Below, piece by piece: positions 1 through 6,800 of a stretch of DNA of 18,291 nt. The stretch comes from Chrysochromulina tobinii (lineage: Eukaryota; Haptophyta; Prymnesiales; Chrysochromulinaceae). The translations under genes were made by a program, and so were the position numbers. The DNA lies in assembly GCA_001275005.1 (NCBI GenBank), contig JWZX01002590.1:1-18291 (forward strand). The letters run 5' to 3'. The notes under the pieces were generated by a model. The model searched no databases. It was given only the letters and a program-made list of their open reading frames with translations, and was not told the origin of the DNA. Position 1 is the stretch's first letter, and each line of letters starts with the position of its first letter.

Positions 1-707
1 GTACCGGGCATCTTGCGTGCATAATGTAGGTTTCCGTACTGCATACGTCGACCACTCTTCATCTTAGGATCGCACACCACTCTATAAGAGACACACCATC
101 GAGAACAGGCGAGAGAATGTGTTTTGGAGCTCGAATTGTGGAGCTGTGTCGCCAAAATTGGTTCACGGGTCGATATTCGAGGTGAAACCGGATTTCGATG
201 CACATCTCCAAAGATCGCGAGACAACACATAGCTGGAGGGCCATAGATCAAGTCTAGGGACTATATGGAGTCATACAGCACAGTGAATCACGCCATCCCA
301 AGTCACTGTCGCCACTCAGATGTCACATTGTGACCCCGAGTACGGCCTGTGAGGTCGCGTTTTGGTCGCATTTCGGTACTAGGGCCATGCAGAGTGACTT
401 GTGATGGCGTGATTCTCTGTGCTGTATGACTCCATATTGTCCCTAGACTCGATCCATGGCCCTCTAGCTATGTGCTGTCACGAGATCTTTGGAGATGTGC
501 ATCGAAATCCCGCTTCGCCTCGAATATCGACCTATCAACCATTTGGCCACACAGCTCCACAATTCGAGCTCCAAAACACATTCTCTCGCCTGTTCTCGGT
601 AGTGTATATACTATAGAGTGGTGTGTGATCCTAAGATTAAGAGTGGTCGACGTATGACGCACACTGCAGTACGGAAACCTGCATTATGCACAGAAGACGC
701 CCTGTAC
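1..707. repeat. Large imperfect inverted repeat (fold-back element)
   Basis: Positions 1-307 and 393-707 are reverse complements of one another with scattered substitutions and small indels; by eye identity is well above 80%. They are separated by an unpaired spacer of about 85 nt (308-392). Homology is still visible at the first bases of the window (GTAC at 1-4 against 704-707), so the element may continue upstream. The short ORFs on both strands mirror each other across the arms and show no protein family, so I treat the region as non-coding. It could be a fold-back or MITE-like transposable element, or a palindromic rearrangement. No terminal target-site duplication can be checked because the left end is missing. 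Confidence 0.85.
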
Positions 708-1481
708 GACACAGGCGAGTATGCACAGTGCTCCCCTACGCAAGAAGAGTGATGCTCTCGGATCATCAGCCCGGTCGGGATATCTCACGAGGCGACTCCG
801 GCATGCCGTGAACCGTCCATGCGACGCTATCTGCGCCATCCTGGAGCCATCTGCTGTCCTGCGCCTCGTGCGCTCGTGGCGGTGCTGAAGCCATGCATCC
901 GGTTCTGCGATGACCTGCACGCGATCGTTGAGCCCACTACCCCGAAGATGCGGCGTCTCAGCCCCCCAGCTGGCTGTAGCGGATGCTCAGTGGGCGGCAA
1001 GCCTGGCAGCTGCCTTCTAGATGGCGGCTCCACTCACATTGGCACACGCACGTCTCTGCGGACCTGCTGAAGGGGTTTGACAGCACTTGTCCTGAGCGCC
1101 ATGGGCTAGTCATGTGGAGGTGGGTATCCAGTGCGCGCGCGGGGCTGATCCGGACGATAGGTACCGCTCACCAGCCTGTCGCTCGCTGGCGGGTTCGGAC
1201 AGAGGTTTTCGCCCTCATGATTTGGAGTCGCACGGTGTGCGACTTCCTGGCTTTCGTTAGAAAAAAACGGGTTCACACGAGTCAACCGCCCGAGAGTGTG
1301 AGGATGAGGAGCGCAAACTCAATCAGCAAGTTACTTCGAGACAGAGACCAGCACAGGTGCCTTTTGGTTCGTAACAGATTATATGCATGCTTCGGTGATG
1401 CGCAGCAAGTGGGCTGCGTGGCAGCCCCGTCGGAGCTCGCCGTGACAGATCTCATCACTCCCGTTGCACTCCAAAATCTTT
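708..1481. other. Gene-free stretch downstream of the EF-hand/A20 gene
   Basis: About 770 bases with no recognisable protein family, RNA gene or strong repeat. Its right part presumably holds the 3' untranslated region of the minus-strand gene ending at 1482. A plus-strand open frame from 983 to 1543 has no recognisable motifs and overlaps the antisense of that gene, so I do not call it. Confidence 0.5.
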
Positions 1482-3500
1482 TCACACATTCGCTCCCGTG
1501 CGGCGCGACTCCACTCCGCCGTCGGCCTTGGCCTGCCTTGTGACCTTTGCCCCGGCGCTGCGCCGGCGCTCTTCGTGCCGCGCCGCCAGCAGTGCAGCCA
1601 TGGTGGGTTCAATCACAAAGGCACCTCCAGCTTCGACGGGACCATCCAAGACGAGGGCTGGCCGGAGTTGCGTCGCAACGTCGGCCCCGCTCACGATGTA
1701 CCGCTTGTTCGGATCATCCGAGGGACCGACGAGACTCTCGTGCAGGCTCATGTGTACGCGGCGCAAGTGCCTCGGAGCCCCCAGTGTGAAGCCGTGCACC
1801 ATCTCGACACGCATCAGCCACCAGCCCGCCGTGTAGGGCGGCATGTGCAGCACAAGCACGTGCCTGCCTTGCGCGTTCGCCTCCTTGAGTGCCGTCGCGA
1901 GCGCATCGGCAAAGTCGTCCGCATCGTACTCGGGCATCGGCGGGCACACGAGCCCTGCCCGGATGGGCTGCACCTCGTACGGGCAGTTGCACGGCCGCCG
2001 CAGGCTGCTGCCACCGTCGACGCCGGGCGCGGGCGCGTGCGTGCACCCGGCGATCTTGAGTCGGTCGAATATGCATTCGTAGAGCCCTCGGCGCAGCCCT
2101 CGGGACACTTTGGCGGGGAAGAGGGTCGTGTGTAGCCCCGTGTGTAGCGCGCCACTCGGGTTGCCGTGCGTGGCGACGATCACCGCGTCACCAGGGGCGA
2201 ACCGACCACTGCCCCCACTGGGCCGCCCTAGCCCACCCTTGGTGTTGGCAAGCGCCACCAGTCGATTGTAATACTCGCGGTGCAGAGATGCGGGCGTGCC
2301 CTTCCGCGCCGTGCTGGGCATCGAGCGCACCGTCTGCGAGAGCTGATGGCGGAAGATGCCGCCCTTGGCCGCGGAGACGGCGGCTCTATGCGCAGGCGCA
2401 GACACAGCGCGCGCCAACTCGAGGCTCGTCAAACGCTCCTGCAGCACGAGCTCCGCTTCTCGCCTCTCCCCGGCACTCGCCGTCTCCAGCTTCTTGTACT
2501 TGCGCCGGAAGCACTGCGGGCACAGCACTTGGCCCGCAGTGCTGAAGAAGCCACACCCGTCGACGCACAACGCGGCGAGCTTGGCTTGGGGTGGATGCTG
2601 CAGCTGCGCGAGCGATTCCGAGGCACGCAGCTGCCTCTGCTCCAGGTCCAGCGAGCACTGCTCCGCCCGCTGGATCGCGGACATCGACTGGGTGCGCTTG
2701 GGCGGATACTGCACGTACAGAGTCGTCGTGTCAGTCGTCGTCTTGGGAGGTGCGGACGTGGGGCGTGCGCGGCTCGCGGCAGCAGGCGCGGCGCTCATGG
2801 ATGTGCCACAAGGGTCGTCGAGAAGACGTCCTGTCCAAGGAGAGTCGGGCCACTCGAGCATGGGACTGGCCACGAGCAGCTTGCGGGCCGTCGTGATCGT
2901 GTGGAAGGCGTGCAGCCTCTCGCCGGGAGCTTCGGGGGGGCGCCGGTGTAGCCGGTGCTGCTCGTTGAGCGAGGGCGGCGGTTGAAGCGACAGCGGTGCC
3001 TGGCGGTGGCCTGGAGCTTCCATTCGGTCTGCTGCGCGTTGAGCGAGGAAAGCGCCGAGCGCGCGGCGGCTGGCTGTGCTCGATGAGAGCAGCAGGATGC
3101 CGCTGTGGGGCGCGCCACTGCTCTCGGGCGCTTCGGTGATGTTCGGTGCTCGCTTCTTGGGCCTCCACGGAGGCATGCCCCGAAGGCCTTTCCTCTGCTG
3201 CTTGACGGCAAGGAGGGCGTCCTGCAGCTCTCCAAACTGAAGCACGCCGTTCCCATCTTTGTCGAGCATGCCAAAGAGCTGATGGACGTCGCTAGGAGAC
3301 GCGTTCATGCCCAGCTTGAACAGCGCGAACCTCATCTCGTCCTTGGAAATGCATCCATCAGCATTGGTGTCGGCATCTCGGAAGAAGTCAAGGATGCGAG
3401 CGTGGTTAGCGGCGAGGGTCGCCATCAGATTGCTGGGCAACCCCGCGATCCCTTGCGTCTCGACCGCTACCCGCTGGTCCTCGGTGATGAGGAAGCCCAT
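1482..3500 (-). CDS. EF-hand protein with probable A20-type zinc finger
   Basis: Single-exon gene of 672 residues starting at an ATG. Residues 44-55 (DTNADGCISKDE) and 80-91 (DKDGNGVLQFGE) are two canonical EF-hand calcium-binding loops, with acidic or Asn residues at positions 1, 3 and 5, Gly at 6 and Glu at 12. A basic, Pro/Ala/Ser-rich region (about 100-305) follows. At 312-330 the pattern C-x3-C-GFF-x8-C-x2-C matches the A20 zinc finger, one residue shorter than usual between the middle cysteines. A20 fingers commonly bind ubiquitin. The C-terminal ~300 residues contain a partly conserved-looking stretch (about 540-640, rich in Trp, His and Asp) that I do not recognise. A calcium-responsive adaptor is a reasonable inference, but no catalytic domain is visible. 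The downstream kinase gene lies upstream in transcription order, 336 bp away. Confidence 0.85.
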   Translation of the reverse strand: MGFLITEDQRVAVETQGIAGLPSNLMATLAANHARILDFFRDADTNADGCISKDEMRFALFKLGMNASPSDVHQLFGMLDKDGNGVLQFGELQDALLAVKQQRKGLRGMPPWRPKKRAPNITEAPESSGAPHSGILLLSSSTASRRALGAFLAQRAADRMEAPGHRQAPLSLQPPPSLNEQHRLHRRPPEAPGERLHAFHTITTARKLLVASPMLEWPDSPWTGRLLDDPCGTSMSAAPAAASRARPTSAPPKTTTDTTTLYVQYPPKRTQSMSAIQRAEQCSLDLEQRQLRASESLAQLQHPPQAKLAALCVDGCGFFSTAGQVLCPQCFRRKYKKLETASAGERREAELVLQERLTSLELARAVSAPAHRAAVSAAKGGIFRHQLSQTVRSMPSTARKGTPASLHREYYNRLVALANTKGGLGRPSGGSGRFAPGDAVIVATHGNPSGALHTGLHTTLFPAKVSRGLRRGLYECIFDRLKIAGCTHAPAPGVDGGSSLRRPCNCPYEVQPIRAGLVCPPMPEYDADDFADALATALKEANAQGRHVLVLHMPPYTAGWWLMRVEMVHGFTLGAPRHLRRVHMSLHESLVGPSDDPNKRYIVSGADVATQLRPALVLDGPVEAGGAFVIEPTMAALLAARHEERRRSAGAKVTRQAKADGGVESRRTGANV
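2511..2567 (-). other. A20-type zinc-finger motif in the EF-hand protein
   Basis: Encodes residues 312-330. Cysteines C312, C316, C327 and C330 surround a GCGFF signature and are followed by an Arg/Lys-rich helix (FRRKYKKLE). This is the arrangement of A20 fingers, for example in stress-associated AN1/A20 proteins. No AN1 partner finger is visible. The call rests on motif spacing only. Confidence 0.6.
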
Positions 3501-3836
3501 TGCACAAAAACGACCCGGACTCTGCCGGACTTGGAAAATCTTGCATCCAACCGCCGCAGGTTTCGTTAGATTTCTCTCCGCTCACGAGACGTACTGTGTT
3601 TTTGCATGCAAACCTGCCAAAATAAACAAATCCACTTTTCTTTTACATGTACAACTCGAGTCACACGGTAAGTTTCCTATACAGAACCGAGTACGAGCAC
3701 GCCGAACCACCGTCGAGACACTGTGGGAATCCTATGGTCGTTATACGCATGTACTTCCCATGATCCAGGGCCCCCTCGCTCCCCCATGTACCACATGTTC
3801 TGCCCATGTTCGGCCTATTCCGCCCGGTGATCTCAC
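3501..3836. other. Intergenic: 3' region of kinase gene and 5' region of EF-hand/A20 gene
   Basis: 336 bases between two head-to-tail minus-strand genes. It is more AT-rich than the coding sequence on either side, for example around 3590-3660. It must contain the terminator/polyadenylation signal of the kinase gene and the promoter of the EF-hand/A20 gene, but no specific motif can be named with confidence. Confidence 0.5.
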
Positions 3837-6800
3837 TTATTTATATGCATGTATCGGCAGCTTCTTTGGCGGGGGGGGCTTCTCCGGCATGGGGCGATTC
3901 GCCACGAAGAGGGAGGGGCGCGAGCCGCCGGCGCCCTTTTGGAGTTCTTTGAAGGAGCGACGCACGACCTCGCTCTTGTTGACGAGTTGGAGGAAGTCGC
4001 GCGAGAGGATCGACACGACTTCACACTTCTCGGACGCGCAGTAGACCTGTGACGGGGGGCATCGGGGGGGTAATCAGTGGCCATCGGGGGGTGATCAGTG
4101 GCCATCGGGGCCCCTCAGTGGCCATCAAGGGGTGATCAGTGGCCATCAAGGGGTAATCAGTGGCCATCAAGGGGTAATCAGTGGCCATCAAGGGGTGATC
4201 AGTGGCCATCAAGGGGTAATCAGTGGCCATCAAGGGGTAATCAGTGGCCATCAGGGGGTGATCGGTGGCCATCGGGGCCCCTCGGTGGCCATCAGTGGAC
4301 CTCAGAGGCCATCAGTGGAGGCCACCGACCGTGTGTGCGCGAGAGAGGTTTCGCAGCAGCGCCCACTCGCCGAAGCCTTCGCCCTCCCTGATGACTGGTG
4401 GGGAATTCTCGACCGTTCGCTCCGGAGCGATCCCGGTGCTCACCACGGCGCCGCTGTCGACGGCTTCGAGCAATCGCTTCGCACCTGTGGGGAGAGGGGC
4501 GTGGTCGCGCCGTGGTGAGCACTGGCATGCGGCGCGAGGCTGTTCGAGCCATCGCTTCGCACCGACGCCTTTCGTGTCCACGGCCAGTTCGCCACTGGCT
4601 AAGATGTAGAAGCGGTCCGCGGGGTCGCCCGATTGGAAGACGCTCTCGCCACGCTCGAGGGTCGTGAGCTGCTTGCGACTCACCATGCGGATGAAGCCGA
4701 GCAGTTTCGTGCGTAGCTCCTCCTCGGTGAATGTGCCCACCTCCGAGCGCACCTGATGAGGGAGGCAATCAAAGGCTCATCAGAGGCACTCCGAAGAGGA
4801 GAGCGCTCTCCGAGAGCGTACCTGATGAGGGAGGCAATCAAAGGCTCATCAGAGGCACTCCGAAGGGGAGAGCGCTCTCCGAGAGCGTACTTCGCTTTGA
4901 TTGCGAGAGCTGATGAGGGAGGCAATCAAAGGGAGGCAATCAGAGCATACCTCGCTCGTGGAAGCGCTAGGCACGACCGAAGCTCGACGGCGCAAGGTCG
5001 TCGTGCGTGTGGCGTCGTGTTGGGCATGCGGAGCGCCCGGCTTCTGGTTCTCAAACATGAAGCCCGCCTCGAAATCGGCACGGGAGAGCTTGAGGACCTC
5101 GACGGGCGCGTTGGAGGTGGGCACCGCGCGGATGCTCACCTGTGGGGAGGAGAGTGGGCGCCGTGGTGAGCACCTGCATGCAGGGCCATCGTCGCGGATC
5201 CCTTCCGCATATGCTCACCGAGCGCGTCTTTCGGCCCTCGAGCATCGACATCTCGCCGAAGTAGTCTCCGGGGCCGAGAGAGTTGAGCACGCGCGGGATG
5301 CCGTCCTCGGACGTGCGTAACTGATGTGGGAGGCAATCAAAGGCTCTTCAGAGGCTCATCAGAAGCTCATCAGTGCCCATCACCCCAAGTGGAGACGCAC
5401 AATCTCGACCTCGCCCGAGATGATGCAGTAAAAGTAATCCGCTGGGTCGCCCTGACGAAAGATGAAGTTGCCGGGCTCGACCGTCTGCTTGAGCACCTGA
5501 TGAACGAGCCAATCAGTCGCACTCATCAGCGGCACTTGACGGCAATCAGGGGCAATCAGGGGCGTGAGCTCGACAGGAGAGATCGAGATTACATTCGTCA
5601 TCAGCTGCAGGTACGAGCCATACGTGACGCGATACCCCTCCCTATCCGCGCTAGAGCCCCCAGCGAGCCACGAGCCGAACTGCTCTCCCCCCACACGCCC
5701 ACCCAGCACACGCGCAAGGTCCGCCTCGGTGATGTAGCCCTTGCCCGACCGGTCGAACTCCTTGAAGGCGCGCTTGAGCAGGTCATAGTCGATCATGTGC
5801 CCGCGCACGTCGGAGTAGTGCTTAGGAGGGCGAGGGCTCGCGTGGTCACGAGGCAGATTGAGGCAGATTGAGGCAGATTGAGGCAGATTGCGGCTCGTGC
5901 CGTTACTGTCGGACTCTGACTGAGTCCGTTGCACTGATGAGGGGCGCAATCAGCGGTCAACAGGGTGCCTCTTTCAGTGGCGATCAGCGCTCATCAGCGT
6001 ACCCTTTGTGGGGAATTGGAGGGTCGCGAGCGCCTCCGCCGCCGCTCGCTCCGCTGCTTGCTGTTGGATGACCACAGCGAAGCACGCCGCACGCAGCTTC
6101 GCGGTGAGAAGGTCGAACTCCTCATGGCTGATGTGCTCGCCTGTGGGGAGAAGGGCGCCGTGGTGAGCCGGATCGAACTCCTCATGGCTGAAGTGCTCAC
6201 CTTGGCGCGGTTCGGCGCCCCTCACTGATGAGGGAGGCAATCAGAGGCCATCAGTGGTCATCAGCTCACCTTGGCGCGGCTCGGCGCCCCTTACTGATTG
6301 CATGAAGGCCCGCATGCGCCGCATTAGGTCGAGTTTCTCCTCGAGCTCGTGTCGGCGACGCATCCAAGGGTGATGCATGAGCTGCTCGAGGGGTCATCGG
6401 TGGTCATCAGTGGTCATCAGTGGTCATCAGTGGCCATCAGCGGTCTTCAGTGATCATCAGTGGTCATCAGTGGCCATCACAGACGCACTCACCTGCTCGA
6501 TGGTCAGGCGTTCGGACGGATCCTTGCGTAGTAACGCACTGCACAGCTCCTTGGCCTCGGCCGACGCAGGCCAGCTCGCGAAGCTCACCTGCTCGATGGT
6601 CATCAGCGGTCATCAGCGGTCATCAGCGGTCAACAGCGGTCATCAGTGGTCATCAGCGGTCATCAGCGGTCATCAGCGGTCAACAGTGGTCAACAGTGGT
6701 CATCAGTTGTAATCAGTGGGCATCAGCGGTCATCAGCGGTCAACAGCGGTCATCAGTGGTCATCAGTGGTCATCAGTGGTCATCAGTGGCCAGCTCGCGA

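Noticed and set aside
983-1543. 186-codon plus-strand ORF
   Set aside because: No domain or biased composition, and it runs into the antisense of a confident gene.
2280-2985. Long plus-strand ORFs antisense to the EF-hand/A20 gene
   Set aside because: They are shadows of a GC-rich coding strand. The minus frame has two canonical EF-hands and a zinc finger, while the antisense frames have no recognisable motif.
4380-4453. An extra intron in kinase exon 11 (GTG|gtgagc ... gtcatcag)
   Set aside because: Donor phase 0 and acceptor phase 2 are incompatible with the FGEWALL frame.
4021-4518. Long repetitive ORFs through the 21-bp array (for example MATDHPL/MATDYPL or ISGHQGV repeats)
   Set aside because: They result from a 21-nt unit lacking stops, on both strands. 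The segment is cleanly bounded by GT and AG at positions demanded by the cyclic-nucleotide domain frame.
4753-6002. C/D-box snoRNA or hammerhead ribozyme in introns (CTGATGA and CTGA motifs)
   Set aside because: The motifs are part of tandem repeats. No RTGATGA box with a paired D box and guide spacing was found, and no CGAAAC partner or stem pattern for a hammerhead.
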